Shown: positions 27,229 to 37,063 of the stretch, one piece after another | Layout of the letters: every line of letters starts with the position of its first letter | How positions within the stretch are numbered: the stretch's first letter is position 1 | NCBI RefSeq assembly: GCF_030252425.1 | Contig: NZ_CP126996.1 | Location: forward strand, 1 to 64,000 | Length of the DNA: 64,000 bases | Reading direction: 5' to 3' | Source of the DNA: Acidisoma sp. PAMC 29798 | GTDB lineage: Bacteria; Pseudomonadota; Alphaproteobacteria; Acetobacterales; Acetobacteraceae | The notes under the pieces: model-generated | The model's input: only the letters and a program-made list of their open reading frames with translations | Told to the model about the DNA's origin: nothing | Database searches by the model: none | Position numbers and translations under genes: made by a program

Positions 27229-30200
27229 CGTTGAGCGGCCTCTTCATTCATCGGCCGATTGCCACGACTCTGCTGACCATCGGGATCCTCCTCGCTGGTG
27301 GCTTTGCATTCTTTCGGCTGCCGGTCTCACCGCTCCCGCGCGTCGATTTTCCGACGTTGCGGGTACAGGCGCAAATGCCCGGCGGTAGCCCCGATACGAT
27401 GGCCGCGACCGTGGCCGCCCCTCTGGAGCGCCATCTCGGTCAGATCGCCGACGTTACCGAGATTACGTCTCAAAGCAGCACCGGCAGCTCCAATATCACT
27501 CTGCAGTTCGGCTTGGACCGCAATATCAATGGTGCTGAGCGCGATGTGGAGGCGGCGATCAACGCTGCCCGCTCTGACCTCCCATCCACCCTGAATTCAA
27601 ATCCGACCTATGGCGCGTTCAATCCGGCGGATGCGCCGATCCTGATTGTTGCACTGGCGTCGAAAACCTATACCCCGGGCCAGCTCTACGACATCGCCGA
27701 TAGCGTGATCGGCCAGCGTCTGTCGGAGGTCGAAGGGGTTGGGAGCGTCCAGATCGTCGGCAGCTCCCTCCCGGCCGTCAGAGTCGATGTGAATTCCCGC
27801 GCGCTTTTTAAATACGGAATCTCGCTTGAAGATGTGCGTGCCGCACTGGCCGGCGCCAACGCGAACAGCCCCAAAGGTGTGATCGAACAAGGATCGAGAC
27901 TCTGGAGACTGTACGCCAATGATCAGATCGAGAAGGCCGCGGACTACGCCGGTTTGGTCATCGCTTATCGGAGCGACCACCCTATCTTCCTCAGTGATGT
28001 CGCATCAGTAACGGATTCGGTCGAAGACCTACGGAACCAAGGATACGTCGACGGCCAGCCTGCCGTCACGATGCTGGTCTTCAAGCAGCCGAATGCTAAC
28101 ATCATTGAAACAGTGGACCGGACCAAAGCTCTTCTCCCGCAGCTGGAGGCCGGCCTTCCCGCCGATGTCGTCATGACCGTCGCCGGAGATCGAAGCACCA
28201 CCATCCGGGCTTCGCTCGCCGACACCGAACGGACGCTGGTTATCTCGGTCATCCTCGTCATCCTGGTCGTCTTCGTCTTTCTGCGGAGTCCGCTGGCGAC
28301 CCTTGTGCCGAGTGTCGCTTTGCCAGTCTCAATCCTCGGGACATTCGGTGCCATGTACCTGTTGGACTACAGCCTGGACAATCTTTCCCTGATGGCTCTG
28401 ACCGTCGCCACCGGTTTTGTGGTCGACGACGCGATCGTAGTTTTGGAGAACGTCACTCGCTTGATGGAGGACGGCAAGGGGCGGCTGGAGGCGGCTTTGC
28501 AGGGCGTGCGCGAGGTGTCGTTCACCGTCATCTCGATGAGCGCGTCGCTCGTTGCGGTCTTCCTGCCGATCCTGCTGATGGAGGGCCTGGTCGGGCGGCT
28601 GTTCCAGGAATTCGCAGCGGTTCTTACCCTCGCGATCGTCATTTCCATGGTGGTCTCGCTGACCACCACGGCTGCCCTCTGCGCTCATGTTTTGCCGGTC
28701 GATGGCCAGCGGAGCCAGGGCCGCCTCTCGAAGAGTGTCGAGCGGGCCTTTGAGGCTGTTCAGAGGCTCTACCTTTACTCGTTGACGCGGATCATGCGCT
28801 ATAAGGGGCTCGTCATGCTCTCATTATTGACGACGGTCGCGCTCAACATGGCGTTGATCATCGTGGTTCCGAAGGCATTTTTCCCCGAGCAGGACAGCGG
28901 GCTGCTGATGGGCGGCATCCAGGCCGACCGGGACATTTCTTTCCAGGCGATGCGGGAGAAGCTGCGCCAGGCCTTGACGATCGTCCGACAGGACCCGGCG
29001 GTCGCTTCGGTCATCGGTTTTACCGGCAATCAGGGGACCAACACCGCCAATGTCTTCGTCACACTCAAACCATTGTCGGAGCGGAGCGGGATTCAGGTCG
29101 TGATGAACCGCCTGCGGCCAAAACTCGCCGTCGTGCCGGGTGCACAGCTGGTGATGTTTCCGATGCAGGACCTGTTTACCGGCGGCCGTCAAAGTTTTGC
29201 GCAGTACCAGTATACGCTGCAGTCCGACAGCTCTGAGGCTCTCAATAGCTGGGCATCAAAGCTCCTCGCAGAACTCAGAAAGAACCCCATCCTGACCGAT
29301 CTGCAATCGGACCAGCAGCTTGGCGGATTGAAGAGCAGCGTGGTTGTGGACCGGCCCACAGCCGCTCGCTTCGAACTGACATCTAACGTCATCGATGCCA
29401 CGCTCTACGATGCCTTTGGGCAGCGGCAGGTTTCGACGATCTACAAGGATGTCAACGAGTATCACGTCGTAATGGAGATCAATCCGCTGGATCTCGAAAC
29501 CCCCGATAGTCTCAAACAGGTCTATGTCAGCACCTCCGGTGAGACCGCCAGTGGTTCTTCCAGCACCAATTTTGTCAGTGGTACGGCAACTTCAAACGGC
29601 AGGACCTCGTCCAACAGCACGTCCTCCTCCTCCTCTGCATCAAAGAACGCATCGACGAATGCGATCGCCAGCGACACCACCAGCGCTTCCAGTGGAAGCG
29701 CCGTCTCGACATCGTCGGAGACGATGATTCCTCTGGCCGCATTCTCCCACTTTCTGGAGAGAACTGTGTCTGTCCAAGTCAACCATCAGGACGGCTTTGC
29801 CGCTGCGACGCTCTCCTTTAACCTTACCTCGGGTCATTCTCTTGACCAGGCTGTCGTGGCAATCGCGCAGGCAGAGCAGGCAATCCAGATGCCATCGACG
29901 GTTCAAGGTGGCTTTGCGGGAACCGCGGGCAGCCTCCAAGCCACGCTTATAAGCGAAATGCTGCTGGTCGTGGGTGCGTTGCTTGCGGTCTACATGGTGT
30001 TAGGAATTCTCTACGAGAGTTGGGTCCACCCTCTCACCATTCTCTCAACGCTTCCTTCGGCCGGTGTCGGGGCCGTCCTTGCCATGCTAATCACCGGCAC
30101 TGAATTCACCGTGATCGCGATGATCGGCGTGATCCTGCTCATCGGAATTGTAAAGAAAAATGCCATTATGATGGTCGACTTCGCGCTCGCGGCCGAGCGG

Positions 30201-30485
30201 AAGGAGGGGCTGCGATCCGAGGACGCGATTCTTCAGGCATGCCGCCTTCGGTTCCGACCAATTATGATGACCACTTTTGCAGCCATCCTTGGTGCCGTGC
30301 CACTTGCCATTGATACGGGTGTAGGCGCCGAGTTGCGTCGTCCTCTCGGGATCACCATCATCGGTGGTCTGCTCGTCAGCCAAGTGCTGACCCTCTACAC
30401 TACGCCAGTTGTCTATGTACTGCTGGATCGGCTGCGTTTCCGCCGCGGGTCGCGCCAACCCTCCGCATTGCCGGGAGCCGCATAA
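27225..30485 (+). CDS. RND efflux permease 2 (MdtC-like) with Ser/Thr-rich insertion
   Basis: 1086 residues. The conserved helix 4 Asp pair ([20 protein letters not shown]) and helix 10 Lys ([20 protein letters not shown]) are present. The extra length compared with its neighbour is a stretch of about 60 residues, roughly residues 768-835, made almost entirely of Ser, Thr, Ala, Asn and Gly (for example [19 protein letters not shown]). It sits just before [10 protein letters not shown], in the second periplasmic loop where other RND pumps have a short turn. A flexible, exposed linker is likely; effect unknown. Overlaps the OMF gene start by one base. Confidence 0.94.
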   Translation: MTLSGLFIHRPIATTLLTIGILLAGGFAFFRLPVSPLPRVDFPTLRVQAQMPGGSPDTMAATVAAPLERHLGQIADVTEITSQSSTGSSNITLQFGLDRNINGAERDVEAAINAARSDLPSTLNSNPTYGAFNPADAPILIVALASKTYTPGQLYDIADSVIGQRLSEVEGVGSVQIVGSSLPAVRVDVNSRALFKYGISLEDVRAALAGANANSPKGVIEQGSRLWRLYANDQIEKAADYAGLVIAYRSDHPIFLSDVASVTDSVEDLRNQGYVDGQPAVTMLVFKQPNANIIETVDRTKALLPQLEAGLPADVVMTVAGDRSTTIRASLADTERTLVISVILVILVVFVFLRSPLATLVPSVALPVSILGTFGAMYLLDYSLDNLSLMALTVATGFVVDDAIVVLENVTRLMEDGKGRLEAALQGVREVSFTVISMSASLVAVFLPILLMEGLVGRLFQEFAAVLTLAIVISMVVSLTTTAALCAHVLPVDGQRSQGRLSKSVERAFEAVQRLYLYSLTRIMRYKGLVMLSLLTTVALNMALIIVVPKAFFPEQDSGLLMGGIQADRDISFQAMREKLRQALTIVRQDPAVASVIGFTGNQGTNTANVFVTLKPLSERSGIQVVMNRLRPKLAVVPGAQLVMFPMQDLFTGGRQSFAQYQYTLQSDSSEALNSWASKLLAELRKNPILTDLQSDQQLGGLKSSVVVDRPTAARFELTSNVIDATLYDAFGQRQVSTIYKDVNEYHVVMEINPLDLETPDSLKQVYVSTSGETASGSSSTNFVSGTATSNGRTSSNSTSSSSSASKNASTNAIASDTTSASSGSAVSTSSETMIPLAAFSHFLERTVSVQVNHQDGFAAATLSFNLTSGHSLDQAVVAIAQAEQAIQMPSTVQGGFAGTAGSLQATLISEMLLVVGALLAVYMVLGILYESWVHPLTILSTLPSAGVGAVLAMLITGTEFTVIAMIGVILLIGIVKKNAIMMVDFALAAERKEGLRSEDAILQACRLRFRPIMMTTFAAILGAVPLAIDTGVGAELRRPLGITIIGGLLVSQVLTLYTTPVVYVLLDRLRFRRGSRQPSALPGAA

Positions 30486-31900
30486 TGAACGTCGCGCGCT
30501 CGTGGATTTGCCTGGTTTTGCTGGCCGGATGTACCGTGGGCCCCGACTATCATCGCCCGTCGGCCCCGACGTCTTCTGTCTACAAAGAGCTTCTGGGATG
30601 GACGCCAGCCCATCCGTCCGACGACATCAATCGGGGGACGTGGTGGCGCATCTACGACGATCCCCTCCTTGACCAGCTAGAGGGTGAGATCGACGTTGGC
30701 AACCAAAACCTGCGCGCCTACGAGGCGGCCTATCGGGAGGCCCGTGCTACCGTCGATGAGGCACGGGCGAACTACTTCCCTACCCTTTCCGCCACCGCAT
30801 CAGGCGAGCGAGAGCAGGCGAGCGGACTTGCTTCAACGACCAAAACAGGGGAGGGGACGCTCAGTTGGGATGTTGACCTCTGGGGTAAGGTCCGCCGCCA
30901 GGTGGAGAGCGACACGGCCAGTGCCCAAGCCAGCGTCGCCGAACTTGCCTCGATCCGCCTCTCAGCCCAGGCAGATTTGGCGACTGACTATTTCGAACTT
31001 CGTTATCAAGATTCGCTCACGCAACTGCTGTCGGATACGGTGCGGGCTTATCAGCGGTCATTGACGATCACCCAGAACCAATACACGGCGGGTGTAGCCG
31101 CACGGTCGGACGTCATCACAGCACAAACGCAACTGCAGACCACAGAGGCCAGTCTTGTGGGCACTGGGGTCTTGCGGGTGCAGTATGAGCATGCCGTCGC
31201 GCTCCTAATCGGTAAGCCACCAGCCGAGCTCTCGATCCCCACGGGCTTGTTGACGACCACGGTTCCTGTAGTGCCTGTCGAGGTTCCCGCTGTGCTGCTG
31301 CAGCGCCGCCCCGATATCGCGGAAGTCGAGCGGAAGATGCAGCAGCAAAACGCGCTGATCGGCGTTGAAACGGCCGCCTTCTATCCTGATATCAGCTTGT
31401 CAGCGGCCTTGGGTTCTTCAGGCGCGGCAGGCGGGTTGTTCAGTGTATCGAACGAATTGTGGTCAATTGCCGCTAGCGGCACGGAGACCTTGTTTGAGGG
31501 CGGTGCTCGCAGCGCGGCGGTCGATGCGGCCCTCGCGACCTATGATCAGGCCGTCGCAAATTATCGCGAAACGGTTCTCGCCGCCTTCCAGGATGTCGAG
31601 GATGAGCTCTCGGGCCAGCGTATTCTAGCCAACGAGGCCACCACTGAGGCGGCCGCTGTCGCATCGGCTCGCGACGCGGTTCGGATTGCTCTCAACGAAT
31701 ACCGGGCGGGGACCGAGACTTACACGACGGTCGTGACCGCCCAGGCGACAGCACTTTCCGACGAAGAAAGCGCGTTGGAGGTCATGGAAAGCCGCATGAC
31801 AACCAATGTCTCTCTTGTGCGCGCGCTGGGCGGTGGGTGGACGAGCAGGATGTTTTCGTCGCTTTATCAAAATGGCAGTCTGGACGGGTCGAGCCGCTGA
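30485..31900 (+). CDS. Outer-membrane efflux factor, NodT-type lipoprotein
   Basis: 471 residues. Signal sequence with a lipobox (LVLLAGC, Cys at residue 17) followed by TVGPDYHRPS, the usual NodT/OprM start. Two repeats of the TolC-type coiled-coil region follow (EAAYREARATVDEARANYFP; QRRPDIAEVERKMQQQNALI and GVETAAFYPDISLSAALG). It forms the trimeric exit duct for the RND pump encoded by the three preceding genes. Its start overlaps the permease stop (taATGa). Confidence 0.93.
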   Translation: MNVARSWICLVLLAGCTVGPDYHRPSAPTSSVYKELLGWTPAHPSDDINRGTWWRIYDDPLLDQLEGEIDVGNQNLRAYEAAYREARATVDEARANYFPTLSATASGEREQASGLASTTKTGEGTLSWDVDLWGKVRRQVESDTASAQASVAELASIRLSAQADLATDYFELRYQDSLTQLLSDTVRAYQRSLTITQNQYTAGVAARSDVITAQTQLQTTEASLVGTGVLRVQYEHAVALLIGKPPAELSIPTGLLTTTVPVVPVEVPAVLLQRRPDIAEVERKMQQQNALIGVETAAFYPDISLSAALGSSGAAGGLFSVSNELWSIAASGTETLFEGGARSAAVDAALATYDQAVANYRETVLAAFQDVEDELSGQRILANEATTEAAAVASARDAVRIALNEYRAGTETYTTVVTAQATALSDEESALEVMESRMTTNVSLVRALGGGWTSRMFSSLYQNGSLDGSSR

Positions 31901-32107
31901 TCGCGGGATTCTGGGCACGGACCTAGCAATCAATGGCATCGTGGGGGGCATCGGAGACCAAGATCCGTATTGTCTTTCTGTGGAGCCGTTATTGATAGCA
32001 TCCTTAGTGGCAGGCGAGCCGCGCGCTTTTGATAACGGCTATCTCTTTACCGCCATGGCTGCTGAGCGAGCGTCGCGTGGTCCGCGAGTCTGATGACAAG
32101 CAGCCCA

Positions 32108-32833
32108 TCAGATACGGTCCACGATGGCGGCGAGGATGTAACCGCCGCTACGGACTGTCTTTATGATTTGTCCCTGCTCACCAGGGTGGTTCAATTTGCG
32201 TCGCAAGCGACTCACTGCCACATCGACCGCGCGATCGACCAGCGTCGTTTCGTCCCTGCGAGACAGAGGATGCAACATATCCCGTGTAACAAGACGGTTC
32301 GGGTGCTCCAGGAATGCTAATAGGAGATCGTATTCACCTCTCGTTATCGGCACGCCAATGCCATCCGGATTCAGAAGCCGTCGCTGGCTCCGCTCGAGTA
32401 TCCAACCCGCGAACCGCAGCGGCTGCTCTGTGCGGTTGCCCCCAGTTACGTTTTTCTGCCTCTCGCTAGCGCGGCGCAGGACTGCACAGATGCGCGCCAA
32501 CAACTCGCGCGGATTGAACGGCTTGACGATATAGTCATCTGCGCCGAGTTCCAAGCCGGCAATGCGGTCCGCATCATCACCCATGGCGCTTACAATGACG
32601 ATCGGCACATCCTGCTGATCTCGTAGCCACCGGGCAATCTCCAAGCCGTTTTCGCCGGGAAGCATAAGATCGAGCACGACGAGGTGAAATGCACCATATG
32701 TCCAGGCATACCGCGCTTCGCGCCCGTCCCGGACCGCAGTCACTCGGAAACCGTTCTTCTCCATAAATCGAGAGAGTAGAGTTCGAATTTCCTGGTTATC
32801 ATCGACTACCAAAAGATGCGGGCGCAGTTCCAT
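32108..32833 (-). CDS. OmpR-family response regulator, orphan
   Basis: 241 residues from ATG 32833 (MELRPHLLVVDDNQEIRTLL); a longer start at 32932 adds 33 residues with no support. Phospho-Asp in HLVVLDLMLPGENGLEIARW near residue 53, the receiver Lys in ADDYIVKPFNPRELLARICA, and an OmpR winged helix (RGEYDLLLAFLEHPNRLVTR, then DRAVDVAVSRLRRKLNHPGE). No histidine kinase gene is adjacent; the nearest is at 20587. It converges on the efflux operon. It may be served by a distant kinase or cross-talk with the 20.6-kb one. Confidence 0.9.
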   Translation of the reverse strand: MELRPHLLVVDDNQEIRTLLSRFMEKNGFRVTAVRDGREARYAWTYGAFHLVVLDLMLPGENGLEIARWLRDQQDVPIVIVSAMGDDADRIAGLELGADDYIVKPFNPRELLARICAVLRRASERQKNVTGGNRTEQPLRFAGWILERSQRRLLNPDGIGVPITRGEYDLLLAFLEHPNRLVTRDMLHPLSRRDETTLVDRAVDVAVSRLRRKLNHPGEQGQIIKTVRSGGYILAAIVDRI

Positions 32834-32905
32834 AAAAGAATTATACGTCAAAGCTTTACTCGTAGGGCAGCTGTTTTGCATCTTGTTGCAGTTTGTAGCG
32901 CGAAG

Positions 32906-32930
32906 GCCGCTCTCATCTAGAGAGAGCGGC
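32906..32930 (-). terminator. Hairpin downstream of the chalcone-isomerase-like gene
   Basis: gccgctctc and its exact complement gagagcggc, 9-bp stem with a 7-base loop, start 16 bases beyond the stop codon of the gene at 32946-33527. There is no clear T run, so it is either a weak terminator or a message-stabilising hairpin. Confidence 0.5.
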
Positions 32931-32945
32931 AAACGAACTTACGCG

Positions 32946-33527
32946 CTAGAAGCCTAGTAGCTCTTGTTTCAGGCGCGTGGTCGCGGGATGGAGTCCGATA
33001 AAGGATGCGAGCATTGCTTCGCTGAACACCAGGTCCGGGACGCGTCCGATCAAATGACCATCGTCAAACGCTGTGAGTCCATCGTGGCCAAAGAGAAGGG
33101 TAACATCTTCGCCGGAGTGGATTGGCTGCAAAGCCGCGAGAAAGCGAGCTACGGTATCCGGTGACAACTTGCACGGCGATGCGCAGTTCTCCAGAAGGCC
33201 CGTGCGCCACGCATTACGAGCATCAGAGACGTCGACGTCATGCAAAAAATGGATCTGCAGCATCTTTCGCTCGGAAGATCGTAAAATCTCATTCGCGTCA
33301 TGGCTTGGTGTCTGCAGATAAAGACCTGCCACATAGATGTGAACACCAAGGATCGAATATGTCCGCAATCCGATGCCATTTAGGACGAGCTGCGTGCCTT
33401 CGATGCTGCTGGAATCCGACATGCTGACACCTGCCATCTCCGCCGCCCGCGTCATTGACGAATTAGAAAAGAAGAAAGTCATAGCTATTATTGTTGCAAG
33501 AACACGCCGGCGGCGTTGGACGCGCAT
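32946..33527 (-). CDS. Exported chalcone-isomerase-like protein
   Basis: About 193 residues from ATG 33527; earlier in-frame starts (up to 33626) precede the signal sequence. N-terminal export signal: basic MRVQRRRRV, then a hydrophobic ATIIAMTFFF. The mature part matches the bacterial chalcone-isomerase-like domain: GTQLVLNGIGLRTYSILGVH, IYVAGLYLQTPSHDA, and later MLQIHFLHDVDV. In bacteria these periplasmic proteins are not flavonoid enzymes as a rule; they are thought to bind fatty acids or small ligands. Stands alone between the orphan response regulator and a small lipoprotein. Confidence 0.8.
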   Translation of the reverse strand: MRVQRRRRVLATIIAMTFFFSNSSMTRAAEMAGVSMSDSSSIEGTQLVLNGIGLRTYSILGVHIYVAGLYLQTPSHDANEILRSSERKMLQIHFLHDVDVSDARNAWRTGLLENCASPCKLSPDTVARFLAALQPIHSGEDVTLLFGHDGLTAFDDGHLIGRVPDLVFSEAMLASFIGLHPATTRLKQELLGF

Positions 33528-33890
33528 ATCCGATCGAGGTATCCAACCTTCTGTCCACGTCATGGAACCGATCCTGCCATTTCCGTCGATCGACAACATT
33601 TTTCTTCTATAGTCGTCAAACCTCATCCGAATTCCTCAAACTCCAGGTTGCCGCGGCTCTTAGCTTATGCTCCGACCGAGCAGCCTTGTCACGGTGATCG
33701 CCGTAGCGCGTCGCAGGTGTTGCTCATCAATCTCTTCAGTCTTTGCACACCAGTCAGTCATGGGTTTCTCTTTCGCAACCCGACATGACATCCTATCTAA
33801 GGCGGCGCATCATTATCTGGTCGACAACCGTGCATCGCAGATCTCCACGCGGAGCGTATGAGCAGAAACGACATGGCAATCGAGAATACG

Positions 33891-34061
33891 ATGGATAGAC
33901 GCTTTATACCCGGCCTCGCATTACTCTTGGTTCTTCATCTTCTGTCCGCATGCTGTAGCGACCCGTGCGGGTGGAAGTCTTGCCAAGCATCGAATAGAAA
34001 TAGCTATGACGGAGGCTACGGAAACTCAGGTGGATTTGATCGAGGCTTTGGGGGGCAGTAG
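33891..34061 (+). CDS. Small lipoprotein
   Basis: About 56 residues from ATG 33891 (MDRRFIPGLALLLVLHLLSA), with a longer in-frame start at 33858. A hydrophobic segment followed by LLSAC fits a lipoprotein signal, then CSDPCGWKSCQ and a Gly/Asn-rich tail (YDGGYGNSGGFDRGFGGQ). Four cysteines in a short stretch could form disulfides or bind metal. No family recognised. Confidence 0.5.
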   Translation: MDRRFIPGLALLLVLHLLSACCSDPCGWKSCQASNRNSYDGGYGNSGGFDRGFGGQ

Positions 34062-34262
34062 TCGACGAGTTATACAGCCGTCGGCAATCGTCGGAACGAA
34101 CACATGCCAGTATCACCTGTCGTGGGTCGCCCGGCTTTATCTCACATGTCTTCATTTGATCTTATGCCCTTACAAAGCGTAATCGTTGGGACATAGCCGT
34201 GTAACCACCTTTGTATACAAAGGCGAAACTACGATCGATAGAAAGCGTCGCGGGGGCATAGT

Positions 34263-34643
34263 ATGATAGTACTGAAGCTTTCCAGGGCATCTGTTGCGCT
34301 CGCGGCGGTCGCCTTCAATCTCTATCCGCAGAGGGCGTTCGGAAAACGGCAGTCGCGGACATCCCTAACCAGATATGCTTGCGGGGAAACCGGAACCTTC
34401 TATTCCCTCCGTTGTCAGGCAGTGGCGACTTACTTTCGAGCACATTGGAGCATTCGGGTGGGGATGTTGAGGATCCTCAAGTCTAACAAAGTGCGTCCGG
34501 ATCTCATCGAAGATGCTGTTGCTTCGGGTTTCGCTGCGTTCGCGGCGGGAGAAGTGCGGTGTCCGTTTGTGGAGAAAGCTCTTGCTGACGCATGGTGGGC
34601 CGGATACCGATGTGCAGATCAGCTTGATGCGGCTATTTGGTAA
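34263..34643 (+). CDS. Hypothetical exported protein
   Basis: 126 residues. The N-terminus LSRASVALAAVAFNLYP looks like a weak signal sequence. The middle contains four spaced Cys (YACGETGTFYSLRCQ; GEVRCP; GYRCADQ), and the C-terminus is ALADAWWAGYRCADQLDAAI. No recognised family. It lies just before an IS5 insertion, whose left end begins 23 bases after the stop. Confidence 0.4.
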   Translation: MIVLKLSRASVALAAVAFNLYPQRAFGKRQSRTSLTRYACGETGTFYSLRCQAVATYFRAHWSIRVGMLRILKSNKVRPDLIEDAVASGFAAFAAGEVRCPFVEKALADAWWAGYRCADQLDAAIW

Positions 34644-34665
34644 ACGGCTCTGCTGGAGCTGGACT

Positions 34666-35530
34666 TAGAGGGTGTTATGAACCTGCGGCGATAGCGGCTG
34701 CTTGTCTGAGCATGAGACAAGCAAAGGCCACGATGTGCGGGCTGGCAAGTATTGTGGCGTATCGCTCATAATCCTTGACGAGCCTCCGGCAGCGCGTTGC
34801 CCAGGCGAATGAGCGCTCCACGACCCAGCGTCGTGGCAATAGGACGAAACCGCGCTTGGCCTCGGAGAGCTTGATCACCTCCAATGCCATGCTTCTGCCT
34901 GCGCCGCGGCTGCAGGCTTGGGTCCGGTGTAGCCCTGGTCAACGTAAGCCAGTTCGACGGTTTGCCCCGTCGCTTCCTGCACGGGCTGAGCCAAACGACC
35001 GACTTCGGCACGGTCATCGACGTTGGCAGGCGTCACGTGCGACGCCAGCATGTGGCCCAGCGTATCAACGGCCAGATGCAGCTTGGAGCCCTTCTTGCGC
35101 TTGGCGCCGTCATAGGCTGCCCGCGTTCCGCTCTCCGGCGTCGACCGCAGCGTGCGGCTGTCAAAGATCGCCGCTGTCGGCTTGGTATTGCGCCCGGCCG
35201 CCATCCGCAGCACAGCGCGGAGATCCTGCGCCAACGCCTCGAAGCATTCCGCCGCCATCCAACGCTGCGTCTGCTGATAGACTGCCGCCCATGGTGGCAG
35301 GTCATTCGGCATGGCGCGCCAGGCGATCCCGTAGCGGATCAGATAGCGCAGGCCGTTGAATAACTCCCGCAGGGAATGCTGACGTTGGGCGGCATCCTCC
35401 CGCATCAGCGCCAGGTAGGGAGCAACGAGGCTCCACTCCTCATCAGAAACGTCAGAGGGATACGGCTTGCGAGCGGGCGTCATCCATCATGACTGCACCA
35501 GACCCGCTCAAAAGTACATAACACCCTCTA
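34666..35530 (-). mobile_element. IS5-family insertion sequence
   Basis: Bounded by a 14-bp inverted repeat tagagggtgttatg at 34666-34679 and cataacaccctcta at 35517-35530. It encodes one transposase split into two frames. The right end and the first ~100 bases are duplicated at 38559-38668. Confidence 0.85.
34675..35483 (-). pseudogene. IS5-family transposase, split in two frames
   Basis: First frame: ATG 35483 (YPSDVSDEEWSLVAPYLALM) through YRYLIRYG-type IS5 motifs (NGLRYLIRYGIAWRAMPNDL), GAKRKKGSKLHLAVDTLGH and [18 protein letters not shown], ending near 34875. Second frame continues from about 34890: [40 protein letters not shown]. Relatives are a single ORF, so a one-base shift near 34885 has split it; programmed frameshifting is possible but no clear slippery run is seen. 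Confidence 0.8.
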
Positions 35531-35697
35531 GAAAGTCCAGGGTTCCATACGTAACCGAAGTTCCTTTGCGAGAGTCTGGGCGGTTGTTCCGTCAGACATT
35601 TCAATCGTTAGCTACATCATCATCGGAGTGACAACCGAGAGCGCACCGATATCTTCTTCGAGATGTTCGACCTGACTGCGCTGCGGTCTTCTAGCCG

Positions 35698-36636
35698 TCA
35701 ATCGGACATCGTCTCGAACCGTGAGACGGCGTGATCCGACACGGTCACGCTGCCGGGAGCCACAAATGCACTTGGGCTGTCGGATTCTCCAAGGCATCGA
35801 TAGTCGTATCCTGCCACTGCGGCTCGCCGTCGGATGACATCCGCGATGGCCGTCTCGGTCATTGGAGCGGTCGCCAAGAGATTACCGGCAAGTTGACGGA
35901 AGACCGCTCCGCTCTGTATGTCCGCTCGGGCCAGCCAGGTGTTGAGAAGGCTGACAGGGCGAATGTGTGTACCTTCCGTAAGAATGATAGTGGACTTTCT
36001 AGGTGTCACATGCGCTCCGCTGCGGCCAAAGCAGATTCGGATTTCATCTGAGCCACGCGTAATATGCTCAACACAGAGTCGTGCGAGTTCCGAACGCCGG
36101 AAAGCTCCAGCGATACGCATGGCTAGCATCGCCCGATCCCGCACGTCCTCACAGGACACCCCCGATATCGACTGTAGAATGGCTTGGAAGGCTTTAGTCG
36201 TGGATTGTCGGCAACGGTCACGAGTTCGGTGGCTTCTTATCTCAGCTAACGCGTTGTCGATGACGTACCCCTCATCGTGTGTCCGGGGCAATGGCGCATT
36301 GTGAACGCGGTGCATGTAACCGATCGCCGCGAGGCGGCGGCTGACGGTCATTATGGCGAACCCTTGCATCGACTCTCCAAGGAGAAACTGTGCGATCACC
36401 TGGGGATGAGCTCCTATCGAGGTCTTTCCGTGCGTTTGACACCACGATACGAAGCGCGACCAGTCATAGGCGTAGGCTTGCTCAGTCAAAGGAGCGATTG
36501 CCGACTGTGTATGCCCATCAGAACATTTCAAGAGAGACATAGAGCTACTATCCGTTAGCCGGCGCGCCACTTGGATCTCCGCCATAGGTTGAAATTCTTG
36601 CTCGAGGTCCCGTGGCAACCATTCTTTTGACAACAA
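35698..36636 (-). pseudogene. Tyrosine recombinase/integrase, C-terminal catalytic part lost
   Basis: 312 residues. N-terminal SAM-like core-binding region (YDWSRFVSWCQTHGKTSIGA; SRRLAAIGYMHRVH) and the first half of the catalytic domain including the first Arg (MAMRIAGAFRRSELARLCVE). The His-x-x-Arg and catalytic Tyr boxes expected near the end are absent; after AVAGYDYRCLGES the sequence is unrelated. It should be inactive. A related integrase with an intact catalytic end but broken N-terminus lies at 43983-44862. Confidence 0.75.
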
Positions 36637-37063
36637 CCGCTCCTATCGTGTGGGTGTGACCATCTTGCTTACAACGACTATCTCTTAGGTTGCGAGATGG
36701 TCGTCGCTGATACAGAAGCGCCTTCAGATGCATTGCCGGTGCCGAGGACTCCTCAAAAGGTCGTAATCGGCTGCTAGCATTGCGTGGGGCAACCACCCAC
36801 ACAATCGAATTCGTGTGACATTAAATGTCATTGCAGTAACCAACAGTTTAGAGTTCTAGTGCGCCAAATAAAAAAACGAAAAGTTATCGAATTAAGGCGA
36901 GGCAACATGTTGCAAATAAAACACACAGCCACAGTGTAGCGCATACACAACAATAGCTAAAAACGATCCTCGTAGAGGGAATTCCCTATTGTTGATAGGC
37001 AATTTTCGGCGTTATTCCTCTGCGGTAATGTGAACCGCAGCCATACAGCAGTGAGGAATCGAA
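36637..37063. other. AT-rich upstream region of the porin gene
   Basis: No gene. Noticeably AT-richer than its surroundings, particularly 36830-37010. A 12-base palindrome agggaattccct lies near 36976-36989, and a ribosome-binding GAGGAA precedes the porin ATG. Probably the porin promoter and leader region. Confidence 0.4.
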
